In this document: positions 36,262-44,156 of the stretch, in pieces | Layout: each line of letters begins with the position of its first letter | How positions within the stretch are numbered: the stretch's first letter is position 1 | NCBI GenBank assembly: GCA_964512765.1 | Contig: CAZEKF010000007.1 | Span: 1 to 64,000, forward strand | Length of the DNA stretch: 64,000 bases | Reading direction: 5' to 3' | Source: GW2011-AR15 sp964512765 | GTDB lineage: Archaea > Nanobdellota > Nanobdellia > Woesearchaeales > GW2011-AR15 | Program-made: the position numbers and the translations under genes | The notes under the pieces: generated by a model | Databases searched by the model: none | What the model saw: the letters and a program-made list of their open reading frames with translations, nothing else | Told to the model about the DNA's origin: nothing

Positions 36262-36387
36262 ATGAACAGAAAGTGTCCCATGTGCAATGCTACTATGACA
36301 GTTAAGTCTAATAAGCATATTGGCGAAGATCTTTATTATATTCTATACTGTGAGAAATGTAAGCATCAGTGTGCTAGGAGTAGTTAA
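36262..36387 (+). CDS. 41-aa zinc-ribbon protein
   Basis: ATG 36262 to TAA 36387, 41 aa. Two CxxC pairs: CPMC (residues 5-8) and CEKC (30-33), plus a further Cys at 37 and several His. A TATA-like TTTTTATATTTAA lies ~27-37 bases upstream, and SD-like GGGGTG precedes the ATG. The classic spacing of a single zinc ribbon supports a real gene. It is convergent with, and overlaps by 4 bases, the gene at 36384. Confidence 0.62.
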   Translation: MNRKCPMCNATMTVKSNKHIGEDLYYILYCEKCKHQCARSS

Positions 36388-36860
36388 TTAATATTGTTTA
36401 TTTGGTCTCTTAAATAAGTTTTAATTCCGACTGATACGTCAAGAGCATCACCTAATAATAAATTATATAACTTCGAACCTATACTGTGACGAGAAACAGC
36501 AGTCTGAAACCCAGATCTTTTGTTTTGTGGATCGTATACTGGATGATCTGATTCAGAATCATAAATAAATACTGGTTTTATTATAAGACCCTCTGCTGTT
36601 CTCTTTATGTAATCCGTATCCTGACAAATCATTCTAAGAACTTCGGCTGACCTATTAGAATCTCCTCAAAGTCTAGCATTCAGAACAATAACATCTAGTG
36701 TTCCTAAATTAGAAAAGGTTTCTGCATTCAATTCATTTGGAACAACGCGAATTATATTTTTTCTTTTTAGCAGTTGACCGGGAACTAAATAATGTGTAAG
36801 TTCATTAACATATTCAGTGTTATCATCAACAATAAGAACTCTTGGATTTGTTTCTGCCAT
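36384..36860 (-). pseudogene. Receiver-like protein gene with an in-frame TGA
   Basis: ATG 36860 opens MAETNPRVLIVDDNTEYVNEL, a response-regulator receiver start (VLIVDDN). After 64 codons, at LDVIVLNARL, comes TGA (36666-36668), but the same frame continues for 93 further codons (DSNRSAEVLRMIC...YLRDQINNIN). The phosphoacceptor position reads Asn (VLNARL) where receivers have Asp. It may be a nonsense-mutated pseudogene, a readthrough gene or a sequencing error; elsewhere in this window TGA acts as a stop. An ATG at 36632 could start a separate 82-aa product. Confidence 0.6.
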
Positions 36861-36915
36861 TTTACTTCTATTTTAAAAAGAACTAATAACTTATTTATAA
36901 GGATTCTTATCTATG

Positions 36916-37884
36916 TTATTGTACCATATCAGGGAAATAAGTAGTCCTATAGATTTTCAAAGATTTGTAATAAAAATATCTTCTTATTTTTTCAGGGAAC
37001 AATGTTTTAAGTTCATCAATTACTTTATAGAATTCTTCCTGGCTTTTGAACTCACTTCCAAATTCAACATCACTACCTCCTACTAAAATGTTAAGATAAA
37101 TTATATTTGGATGCTGTCTTAAATATTGTTTAATTGATTGTAGTATATTAATGTCTTCAAGTTCTAAAAACACTTTATAATATTCATAACCAAGTTTATG
37201 TGAAGCTAATTTTAATTTGTAAGCAGCAATAAACCCGTTTTTTTCAAGATTTCGAAGTTTGTATTTAGCTCCTGTTGGTGTTATTTTTAGTTTTTTAGAT
37301 AATTCAAGTAAAGATATTCTAGCATTTTCTTTGATCAAATTAATAAGTTCTATGTCTTTTGAATCATATTTACCTTCGTGAGCAGCACTTGTAGAAACCG
37401 AAGATAAATCATGATGTTCTTTATCAACAAGATAATTTCTATTAAAATGCACATAATTCAAGAAAACAGCAACATTCTTCTTGTCACAATATTTACTGAA
37501 TAATTTAAGGAATTTTTCATATTCATCTTGATATTCTTGAAGGGTTTTTACAAGATAACTAATAGAAAAGTCATAATCACCGTCCCTCTTGAAAATAAAG
37601 AGTGCATTATGAGATTTCATCAGATAATCAATAATATTTTTTTCAATCTCTGGTGTTGTATTTTGTAATTTTAAGTATAATCTAACAAACTTATAACCAA
37701 ACTTGCTAAAATCAACTATGGCTATGTATTTCTCAATAATACCTTTTTTTTCTAATTGTTTCATCCTGTATGAAACAACATCTCTTGATAACCTAGTTAT
37801 CTTTGCCAGGTTGTTTATGGAGATTCTTGAATTCCTATCTAATTCAAACAAGATTCTGTAATCTTTTTTGTCTAATTTAATCAT
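36916..37884 (-). CDS. Tandem Lrp/AsnC-type transcriptional regulator
   Basis: A 322-aa protein made of two Lrp/AsnC-like units. First: HTH IDNL-type KKDYRILFELDRNSRISINNLAKITRLSRDVVSYRMKQLEKKG (cut here to its order: helix, turn, recognition helix; ~5-50), then an AsnC-like ligand domain. Second: HTH around 175-225 (ISLLELSKKLKITPTGAKYKL), then another ligand domain. Each AsnC_trans_reg-like half is only weakly conserved. Lrp proteins are normally single-unit dimers; the fusion makes a covalent dimer. Divergent from the unknown gene at 37999. Confidence 0.8.
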   Translation of the reverse strand: MIKLDKKDYRILFELDRNSRISINNLAKITRLSRDVVSYRMKQLEKKGIIEKYIAIVDFSKFGYKFVRLYLKLQNTTPEIEKNIIDYLMKSHNALFIFKRDGDYDFSISYLVKTLQEYQDEYEKFLKLFSKYCDKKNVAVFLNYVHFNRNYLVDKEHHDLSSVSTSAAHEGKYDSKDIELINLIKENARISLLELSKKLKITPTGAKYKLRNLEKNGFIAAYKLKLASHKLGYEYYKVFLELEDINILQSIKQYLRQHPNIIYLNILVGGSDVEFGSEFKSQEEFYKVIDELKTLFPEKIRRYFYYKSLKIYRTTYFPDMVQ

Positions 37885-37998
37885 ATATTACTTAATAATG
37901 AAGTTATATATTTAAATTTGTTGTTTTTTGTGGAAAAAAAGGTAAAAGAGTTTTTATATTTGACATTTTTAATGTAATAACTAATAAGTAATAACAAA

Positions 37999-38367
37999 AT
38001 GAAAACTAATCAAGAATATTCACACCACATAGTAGATGCATTAATGTTAATTAAAAAAAATATGGATATTTTAGACGAGCGTTCTTACAACTGCGATCCT
38101 GTATATCCATTTTATTTCAAAAAATTCAAGGAACTTATCAATAAAATAAACCAACAAATAACAACCTTAGAAGTAAGAATAGTTGAGTCATCACTATCTA
38201 TAGAACTTAAATTATTTGTTAACAATAAAGAAATTCCATTTAAGAAAGAAATTATTGAAAAAATTCTCAAAGAAAATAACATAACTAATCAAATTGTATT
38301 TGATCCAGAAGACGTCTTTTATCCAATATCTGAATCCTTATTAATTCATTTCGGAGGTGGTTTTTAG
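37999..38367 (+). CDS. Hypothetical protein
   Basis: A 122-aa soluble protein from ATG 37999. N-terminal half helical (HHIVDALMLIKKNMDIL), C-terminal half with a strand-rich ESSLSIELKLFVNNKEI and a final HFGGGF. A TATA-like TTTTTATATTT (37952-37962) lies upstream. No domain was recognised. It is divergent from the double Lrp regulator, so it may be a regulatory target (inference from position). Confidence 0.6.
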   Translation: MKTNQEYSHHIVDALMLIKKNMDILDERSYNCDPVYPFYFKKFKELINKINQQITTLEVRIVESSLSIELKLFVNNKEIPFKKEIIEKILKENNITNQIVFDPEDVFYPISESLLIHFGGGF

Positions 38368-38384
38368 TGTCTTCGTGTACAGGG

Positions 38385-38484
38385 TTTGCACAAATATTCG
38401 TTTCTGCACATTTATTCCAATTTCTGCACAAAAAATCCTATACAACAGGATCTTTAACTAAACTCCACAATCTTTATATATAAA
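38385..38484 (+). promoter_or_regulatory. Repeated TTTCTGCACA sites and TATA box before the ABC operon
   Basis: TTTGCACAAAT (38385-38395) is followed by two exact TTTCTGCACA copies (38401-38410 and 38421-38430), 20 bases apart, which is about two helical turns. A TATA box TTTATATATAAA lies at 38473-38484. The layout fits an operator for the transporter operon starting at 38592 or 38660. The longer TGCACAAATATTC (38387-38399) recurs at 44032-44044. Confidence 0.5.
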
Positions 38485-38591
38485 ATAATGCTACTATATT
38501 AGTATAAATCAACCAATTATGAATAAAAGGTGTTAAAAAAAATAATAAAATAAAAGAACCAATAAACCATATTGATCAATATCCTACTATA

Positions 38592-38663
38592 ATGAAATTG
38601 ATAGGTCTTAAAAACCCAGACTTTGTTGAAGGAAAAGTTCTAAACATAACTGAGTTAAAATGA
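38592..38663 (+). CDS. Possible 23-aa leader peptide or remnant overlapping the ABC ATPase start
   Basis: ATG 38592 to TGA 38663 encodes 23 residues; the TGA overlaps the ATPase ATG (ATGA), as in coupled genes. The frame is open upstream for ~20 more codons (EPINHIDQYPTI) but has no standard start; an upstream ATG (38519) in another frame stops after 5 codons. It could be a coupling leader, or the 3' end of a gene broken near the A8 run at 38536-38543. Confidence 0.35.
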   Translation: MKLIGLKNPDFVEGKVLNITELK

Positions 38664-39355
38664 TAGAATTACAAAATGTAACAAAGAAATTTAATGGAAA
38701 AAAAGTTTTAGATATTTCAATAATTATTTCAAAAAAAGAATTTGTAAGTGTTCTTGGACCAAGTGGTTGTGGTAAAACTACACTTTTAAACATGATTGCA
38801 GGGTTTGAAAAACCAACGTCAGGTAACATATATGTTGATAATAAAATTGTTAAAGAACCAAGTAGAAAAATCGGGATGGTTTTTCAAGATTTTGCAGTGT
38901 TTCCATGGCGAACAGCGCTTAAAAATGTAATGCTAGCAATTAAAAGTGATAACAAAAAAAAACAAGCATTAAAATATCTTTCAATGGTAGGGTTAAGAGG
39001 TCATTCTAATAAATATTCCAGTGAAATGTCTGGTGGTATGAAACAACGTGTTGCAATAGCTAGAACATTAGCTCAGGACCCAGAAATACTTTTAATGGAC
39101 GAACCGTTTGGATCATTAGACAGTCAAATGCGAGAACAACTTCAAGAAATGGTGTTACAAATCTGGAATAAAGTTTCAAAAACAATTATTTTTGTAACTC
39201 ATGATATTTCAGAAGCTGTTTTTCTTGGTACAAAAATAATATTACTTAACAAAAACGGTGAAGTAATCTACAATAAAAAAAATAATGTACCTAAAATTAG
39301 AACTAACAAAAAATTTATTAATAAGATTAATAAGTTTAGAAAATTATTAGATTAA
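38660..39355 (+). CDS. ABC transporter ATP-binding protein (NitT/TauT/SsuB type)
   Basis: A 231-aa ATPase subunit. Walker A GPSGCGKTT (~34-42), Q loop VFQDFAVFPWRT (~76-87), signature SGGMKQRVAIART (~119-131), Walker B ILLMDEPFGSLD (~140-151), H loop VTHDISEA (~177). The FPWRT and LDSQMREQLQ motifs are typical of the nitrate/taurine/sulfonate group. First large gene of an operon with a substrate-binding lipoprotein and a permease. Substrate not identifiable from sequence. Confidence 0.92.
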   Translation: MIELQNVTKKFNGKKVLDISIIISKKEFVSVLGPSGCGKTTLLNMIAGFEKPTSGNIYVDNKIVKEPSRKIGMVFQDFAVFPWRTALKNVMLAIKSDNKKKQALKYLSMVGLRGHSNKYSSEMSGGMKQRVAIARTLAQDPEILLMDEPFGSLDSQMREQLQEMVLQIWNKVSKTIIFVTHDISEAVFLGTKIILLNKNGEVIYNKKNNVPKIRTNKKFINKINKFRKLLD

Positions 39356-39374
39356 ATATTGAGGTGGGTGATAA

Positions 39375-40346
39375 ATGTATAAAAATAAAATACTGATATG
39401 TGCATTGATAACACTTTTAGTAGTGTTAAGTAGTTGTACGCAACAAAATAATTCTCAAGAACAAAGTAAAGTTAAGATTGGTTATATTGAATTAACTTTA
39501 GCGCATACTCCAATTCATATTCTTCATAACAAAGGAATATTAACTAATCATGGTGTTGATTATGAATTAATGGCATTTCCAAACGGAGGTGCAGCGTCAA
39601 CTGCACTAGGTGCAGGTGAAATTGATGTTGCGTTCATGGGTCTAGCTATAATACCTCCAATTGTACATGGTGTTGATGCTAAAATATTAGCCACAAACGG
39701 GAATGGTGGTACACAATTAGTTTGTATGACACCAGGTATTCATTCGCTTGAAGATTTAAAAGGTAAAAAAGTTGGTGTACACGGTGTAACCAGCTCAGAC
39801 GCTATTGTGTTAAGTTTAGCAATGGACGAAGCTAATTTACCAGTAAGTGAAATTAATATTGTTGAAGTAAAAAGACCGTTTCAAGTATTAGCATTAACAG
39901 AAAAAAAATCAATTGATTGCCTGGAAGCAACTGAACCAATTGCAAGCGAAGTACAAAAAAAAGGTGCATATCTAGCTATAAGTTACAAAGACATATATAA
40001 TAACGGAGACTATCCACTTACTTATTTAGTTGCTACTAATAATTTTATTAAAAATAATCCAGAAGTTCTAAAAAAAATAGTGAGCGCACACGTTGAAGGA
40101 ACAAATGTAATTAAAAATGATAAAGAAAGTGTTTATCAAATAATGGCTGATTATTTTAATAACAATGGTATACAAAAAACAGTTGATGAAATTAAGGTTG
40201 AATTAAGCAGTAATGTGTTTGATGCACCAGTAAGTCAATCAGTAACAGAAAATTTAGTGAGTGTTATGCAAAAGAGTGGTTTAGTAGATACAAATGTACC
40301 ATTTAACGATTTAGTTGATTGCTCGTTTGGACAATGCGTAAACTAA
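39375..40346 (+). CDS. NMT1/SsuA-type ABC substrate-binding lipoprotein
   Basis: A 323-aa extracellular binding protein. A hydrophobic signal ends in a lipobox LSSC (~20), so it should be lipid-anchored. The mature part has the NMT1/TauA pattern: VKIGYIELTLAHTPIHIL, NGGAASTALGAGEIDVAFMG (~60-80), DLKGKKVGVHG and LEATEPIASE. Two SDs (GAGGTGGGTG) lie before ATG 39375. It overlaps the permease start by 13 bases. Ligand class (nitrate, sulfonate, taurine or pyrimidine-like) is uncertain. Confidence 0.88.
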   Translation: MYKNKILICALITLLVVLSSCTQQNNSQEQSKVKIGYIELTLAHTPIHILHNKGILTNHGVDYELMAFPNGGAASTALGAGEIDVAFMGLAIIPPIVHGVDAKILATNGNGGTQLVCMTPGIHSLEDLKGKKVGVHGVTSSDAIVLSLAMDEANLPVSEINIVEVKRPFQVLALTEKKSIDCLEATEPIASEVQKKGAYLAISYKDIYNNGDYPLTYLVATNNFIKNNPEVLKKIVSAHVEGTNVIKNDKESVYQIMADYFNNNGIQKTVDEIKVELSSNVFDAPVSQSVTENLVSVMQKSGLVDTNVPFNDLVDCSFGQCVN

Positions 40347-41089
40347 AACTTATTATTTCTTTTTTATTTGTTTTTATTATTTGGCAAGGTATTTCAACTT
40401 TTAACATTTTCACTGATTACTTTTTTCCTTCACCAAAAAGTGTATTTGAAACAGGTTCAAAGTTATTATTAGAAGGTACATTATTAAAATATACTCTTGT
40501 TAGTTTGTTTAACTCGTTTATTGGGTTTGCAATTGGTTCATTAAGCGGAATTATTCTTGGAATGATTTGCGGGGTTAGTAATAATTTAAGAGAATATGTC
40601 TCACCTCTTATTGATGCAATATATCCCATACCCGGAATTGTATGGTTACCATTTTCATTGTTATGGTTTGGTTTTACATTAAAAGCACTTATATTTACTG
40701 TTGCACTTTCCACGTTTTTTAGTGTTTTTTATAACACATTAACAGGTGTAAAAAATATTAATGTTACTTATATTAGAGCTGCTAAAAGTTTAGGATTAAA
40801 AGGATATAAATATATTAAAGAAATCATATTTTTAGGTAGTTTTCCGTTTACATTAGTTGGATTAAAGCTTGGGTTTGGAATTAGTTGGAGGGTTATTATT
40901 GCAGCTGAGATGTTAACTTTTAATGCAAAAGGACTTGGATGGTTTTTATGGACTTCGAGCGAATTTGGTAAATATGATAATATTTTTGTTGGTATTATAA
41001 TAATTGCAATAATAGGTTTAGTTATTGAAAAATTAATTTTTAAAAAAATTGAAGAGTTAACTGTTAAAAAATGGGGGTTACAAGTTTAA
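40334..41089 (+). CDS. ABC transporter permease (NitT/TauT/SsuC type)
   Basis: Start set at ATG 40334; an in-frame TTG at 40319 is further inside the previous gene. ~251 aa with six hydrophobic helices. The EAA loop is near residue 150-180 (IRAAKSLGLKGYKYIKEIIFLGSFPFTLVGLKLG), containing the conserved G preceding ... PFTLVGLKLG. Forms the membrane channel with the ATPase at 38660 and binding protein at 39375. Confidence 0.88.
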   Translation: MRKLKLIISFLFVFIIWQGISTFNIFTDYFFPSPKSVFETGSKLLLEGTLLKYTLVSLFNSFIGFAIGSLSGIILGMICGVSNNLREYVSPLIDAIYPIPGIVWLPFSLLWFGFTLKALIFTVALSTFFSVFYNTLTGVKNINVTYIRAAKSLGLKGYKYIKEIIFLGSFPFTLVGLKLGFGISWRVIIAAEMLTFNAKGLGWFLWTSSEFGKYDNIFVGIIIIAIIGLVIEKLIFKKIEELTVKKWGLQV

Positions 41090-41108
41090 AAAGTGAGGTA
41101 AAAAAATT

Positions 41109-41714
41109 ATGACATGGATAAAAATAATTTCTGATAAAGAAGCTACCGGAGAGTTAAAAGAAATATATGATAAAATAAAAAATCAACGAAGTGAAGAATT
41201 AGCTTCTGGACCACCGCTTAGACCTTACATGTTACATAGCCTTAACCCAAAAGCTATGTTATACCTTTCACAATTTAGACATCAATTATTTTGTGAAAAA
41301 TCTAACTTAACAACTGCACAACGTAAAATGATATCAACAGTAACTTCCGCACTTATTAACTGTGAATTTTGTAAGTTAACTCATGCAGAATTTTTACGAA
41401 ATGATACTCAAAACGATCAATTAGTTGAACAACTTAAAATTAATTGGCGTAAAGCTCCGATTAATGATAAAGAATATGCAATGCTAGAATATGTTGAAAA
41501 ATTAACTTTAAATCCTGGATCAATGACAAAGTCTGATTTAACAAATTTACAAAAAGTTGGTTGGGAAGAACCTGATATTCTTGATATTGTACAGTTAATT
41601 GGGTACATGAATCTACGTACTCGAGTAGTTAATGCACTAGGTATGGAGCCAAGTGACTGGCAATTAACACGTTCAAACGCAGGTAAAAAACGTTTAAAAT
41701 CTAAAAAATCATAA
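41109..41714 (+). CDS. Carboxymuconolactone decarboxylase/AhpD-like (peroxidase-related) protein
   Basis: A 201-aa helical protein of the AhpD-like superfamily. The redox motif is CEFCKLTHAEFLR (~85-97): CxxC followed four residues later by His, the AhpD pattern. C-terminal VQLIGYMNLRTRVVNALGME also fits peroxidase-related family members. SD GAGGT lies upstream. It closes the ABC operon and converges with the PIN cluster, overlapping it by 6 bases. Likely thiol-dependent reduction of a peroxide or related substrate. Confidence 0.85.
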   Translation: MTWIKIISDKEATGELKEIYDKIKNQRSEELASGPPLRPYMLHSLNPKAMLYLSQFRHQLFCEKSNLTTAQRKMISTVTSALINCEFCKLTHAEFLRNDTQNDQLVEQLKINWRKAPINDKEYAMLEYVEKLTLNPGSMTKSDLTNLQKVGWEEPDILDIVQLIGYMNLRTRVVNALGMEPSDWQLTRSNAGKKRLKSKKS

Positions 41715-42116
41715 ATTAATTATTTTTGAAAGTACAGGTTCTACTTGAATTTCTTCAATGTTTGAATAATTTGAATCAGGTGAACAAATTATTTTATTTA
41801 TATTATTATTAAGCATAACCGCAACATGTAACAATTCTCTTGGTTTAACATTTGGATATCGTTCCATTAGTTTTTCTTGTTTATCAATATCTTCGACATT
41901 TACATTAAGAACATTTAATTTAATTTTAATTTCATTTGCTCTTTGATATCCAAGTTTTGTTTCATTTAATAAATGATACCTGTATATTACTTCCATTAGT
42001 GCTTTTACATCTGTATACATTTCACCTAATTGAGATATTTTATCTAACACTTTATCAAAGATTGCACCTCTTTTTAATGCATAATCTATTAAGTTAGGGT
42101 CTAAGAATAACTTCAT
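41709..42116 (-). CDS. PIN-domain-like protein (third gene of a PIN triplet)
   Basis: A 135-aa protein. PIN features: N-terminal FLDPNLIDYA with Asp, acidic residue in ALMEVIYRY (~39), and KPRELLHVAVMLNN (~93-106), where the third acid position is Glu. The last strand KIICSPDSNY (~108) has the fourth Asp. PIN domains are metal-dependent RNases, often VapC toxins. Its start overlaps the stop of the middle paralogue (TAATG). Active-site residues seem largely present. Confidence 0.65.
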   Translation of the reverse strand: MKLFLDPNLIDYALKRGAIFDKVLDKISQLGEMYTDVKALMEVIYRYHLLNETKLGYQRANEIKIKLNVLNVNVEDIDKQEKLMERYPNVKPRELLHVAVMLNNNINKIICSPDSNYSNIEEIQVEPVLSKIINL

Positions 42117-42565
42117 TACTTCTCACCTTTTTGAATTATTGCTCTTGATTGGTTTAAAAGTTCTGGGAATGAACTACGTTTTATTTGATTTATATTATGA
42201 TATTTTGGTCCGTCTATACTAAGTATCTCTTTTTGATCATTGTTTATCATTATCGCAGCATGTATTAAATCTCTTGGTGAAATGTCTGGATATGATAAAA
42301 ATAACTGACTAGATAATTCAAAATCTTTTAAAGTTAATGGTAAAATTTTATTAATTATATTTTTAAAACTTTTAAACATTATTTTTCCAATATTGTTTTC
42401 TTTAAGATAACTAAAATTATCAAGTATTTCTTCAATAAATAATACATCAGTAATACCCTTTATTTTATTATTAGCAATTTTTTCAAGAATAATAACAGCT
42501 AAAGCTTCTCCAATTTGACCTGAAGCAATTAATGGAATGTTTGAATCAATAACTACAGATTTCAT
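42116..42565 (-). CDS. PIN-domain-like protein (second gene of a PIN triplet)
   Basis: A 149-aa protein: VVIDSNIPLIA (Asp at ~7), LFIEEILDNF (acid at ~44), SPRDLIHAAIMIN (Asp at ~97) and ILSIDG (~114, Asp). All four acidic positions of the PIN site are present, so this copy looks the most likely to be an active RNase. It overlaps both neighbours by 1-4 bases, showing tight translational coupling in the triplet. Confidence 0.68.
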   Translation of the reverse strand: MKSVVIDSNIPLIASGQIGEALAVIILEKIANNKIKGITDVLFIEEILDNFSYLKENNIGKIMFKSFKNIINKILPLTLKDFELSSQLFLSYPDISPRDLIHAAIMINNDQKEILSIDGPKYHNINQIKRSSFPELLNQSRAIIQKGEK

Positions 42566-42981
42566 TTTTTTACTTCTTCAATTAAATTAATCCTTCTAAT
42601 TTCTTTAATTTCATCAATATCAGATGAATAAGTACTTATTATTTTATGTATATTATTATTTTTCATTACAGCAACATGAATTAATGCCCTAGGTGAAAGT
42701 GAAGAATATTTTTTTGAAAGGTCAATCATTAATTCAAAATCATTAACACTAAGAGGTATCACATTTTTTACAATCTTTCGTAATGAATGAAACACTATTT
42801 GAGCATGATCTCTTTTATTATGAAACATGAACCAGTCAATAACTTCCTGGAAAAATAATGTGTCTGTGTAAACTAAAGTATTATCAATTGATACTTTTTT
42901 CATTACTTTAACAGCCCATCTATAACCAATGTTTCCAGCGGCGTATAGTGGAAGACTACTATCCAGAAACATTTTTTCCAT
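42562..42981 (-). CDS. PIN-domain-like protein (first gene of a PIN triplet)
   Basis: A 139-aa protein: MFLDSSLPLYA (Asp ~6), LFFQEVIDWF (acid ~45), then SPRALIHVAVMKNN where the Asp of the middle paralogue is Ala, and KIISTYSSDID. The loss of one active-site acid suggests reduced or no catalysis. Its stop overlaps the ATG of the next paralogue. A 35-aa ORF lies 3 bases upstream on the same strand. Confidence 0.65.
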   Translation of the reverse strand: MEKMFLDSSLPLYAAGNIGYRWAVKVMKKVSIDNTLVYTDTLFFQEVIDWFMFHNKRDHAQIVFHSLRKIVKNVIPLSVNDFELMIDLSKKYSSLSPRALIHVAVMKNNNIHKIISTYSSDIDEIKEIRRINLIEEVKK

Positions 42982-42984
42982 TTT

Positions 42985-43092
42985 TTAAGTACCACCTTTC
43001 ATCATTTGTTGTTCCATATCTGTCCAGTTACATACTGGAGCTTTTGTCCTACATATTATTTTAACCAGTTCAAGTTTATCTTTTTCATTCAT
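42985..43092 (-). CDS. 35-aa ORF at the head of the PIN operon
   Basis: ATG 43092 to TAA 42985 encodes 35 residues, starting MNEKDKLELVKIICRTKAPV and including two Cys seven residues apart (14 and 21) and a Trp. It ends 3 bases before the first PIN gene. Position and size fit a small antitoxin or regulator for the PIN cluster, but no antitoxin family was recognised, so this is a guess. Confidence 0.5.
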   Translation of the reverse strand: MNEKDKLELVKIICRTKAPVCNWTDMEQQMMKGGT

Positions 43093-43203
43093 AAATTACA
43101 AACCTATTTTTGCTTCCTTTTATAATTTACGATTTAACAATTATTATCCGCTGTTTATTGATAAACAAAAGTATTAATAATCTAATTAAATATTTACTAA
43201 CAA

Positions 43204-44028
43204 ATGGAAAAGTTTGTTCAGAAATTTTTCGGTGTTTTTATAATAATTGCTATTATAACAGGCATTATATTTCCATTTTTTGCAGTTAAAATAATGTTTC
43301 TAAGTTTTGTTTTTCTTTTTATATTAATCATGACAATAGCAGTTTTCGTTGGCGGTGGAAAACCTGGTTTTGCTCCTTATCAACCACCTGCAAGTGAATT
43401 AAAAAAAGTTGTTTTTATAACAAGAGCAGAAAGTATGGAAAGAGTATTTTCAGCATGTAATGAAAACTTAATTTGTGAAAAAAAAGAAAACTGGAAAAAC
43501 TGTCCTAGTGATTGTAAAAAAGGCGGCGACGATGATGAGCCAAAAGACACAGCATGTTACGATTTCTTATCAGGAGCTAAGCCAAAATGGAACTGGGTAG
43601 AAGATTACTGGTCTAATGATTTAAATCTCCTTAGTTCGTCAAATTGGGCTACCTCAGTATGGAATAACGCTGTTTCTACACAGATTTTTGGTAATGGTCA
43701 TTCCGGATATTATCCGTGGGGAGAATATGATTTATTTAATGGCATCACTTATGGAAATTATTCTGACCCAAGTGTAATTGGAGTAACAGCAATCTGGTAT
43801 CAAGGAAAAAATATCTATGAATATGATATAATGTATGATATTGATTATTTCCCAGGAAAAGGATATGATTTAGACACAGTTGTTCTTCATGAACTAGGTC
43901 ATGCTGCAGGACTGAATGATCTCTATACTAGTGAGTGTGTAGATGAAGTAATGTATGGTTATTACACAGGTGTACAAACTTCACTAAACACAGGAGATTT
44001 AGCAGGAATAACAAAACTATATGGTTAA
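43204..44028 (+). CDS. Membrane-anchored matrixin-like zinc metalloprotease
   Basis: A 274-aa protein with two N-terminal hydrophobic helices (about 6-26 and 28-50). A Cys-rich linker (CNENLICEKKENWKNCPSDC, ~78-97) follows, then the catalytic domain. The zinc motif is HELGHAAGLNDLY (~236-248), HExxHxxGxxD, with a downstream VMYG Met-turn, as in matrixins/metzincins where the third ligand may be Asp. It is probably active outside the membrane. It ends the accessory island just before the L1 operon. Confidence 0.82.
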   Translation: MEKFVQKFFGVFIIIAIITGIIFPFFAVKIMFLSFVFLFILIMTIAVFVGGGKPGFAPYQPPASELKKVVFITRAESMERVFSACNENLICEKKENWKNCPSDCKKGGDDDEPKDTACYDFLSGAKPKWNWVEDYWSNDLNLLSSSNWATSVWNNAVSTQIFGNGHSGYYPWGEYDLFNGITYGNYSDPSVIGVTAIWYQGKNIYEYDIMYDIDYFPGKGYDLDTVVLHELGHAAGLNDLYTSECVDEVMYGYYTGVQTSLNTGDLAGITKLYG

Positions 44029-44045
44029 TTCTGCACAAATATTCA

Positions 44046-44084
44046 CTGCTTAGGGCTAATTATTGTGCAAAGCCCAAAAAGCAG
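44046..44084. terminator. Stem-loop between protease gene and L1 promoter
   Basis: CTGCTT (44046-44051) pairs with AAGCAG (44079-44084) and GGGCT (44053-44057) with AGCCC (44071-44075), a two-part stem with a 13-base loop. TGCACAA (44032) and TTGTGCA (44063) give an alternative 7-bp pairing. It lies directly ahead of the TATA-like TTATATTTAAATA (44085-44097), so it may be a boundary or operator rather than a terminator. Confidence 0.4.
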
Positions 44085-44117
44085 TTATATTTAAATATGT
44101 CCTCTTATTCCAATGCT

Positions 44118-44150
44118 GTAGTAATCCCAAGAACTACTTCGGTAGGAGGG
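44118..44150 (+). promoter_or_regulatory. uL1 leader with mutually exclusive hairpins over the SD
   Basis: ACTAC (44033-style segment at 44133-44137) can pair with GTAGT upstream (44118-44122) or, as CTAC, with GTAG downstream (44142-44145) around a UUCG tetraloop. The second hairpin runs into the SD GGAGGG (44145-44150). ATG is at 44157. Such exclusive pairings fit autoregulation by L1, known for L1 operons in archaea and bacteria; binding here is not shown. Confidence 0.45.
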
Positions 44151-44156
44151 TAGCAA

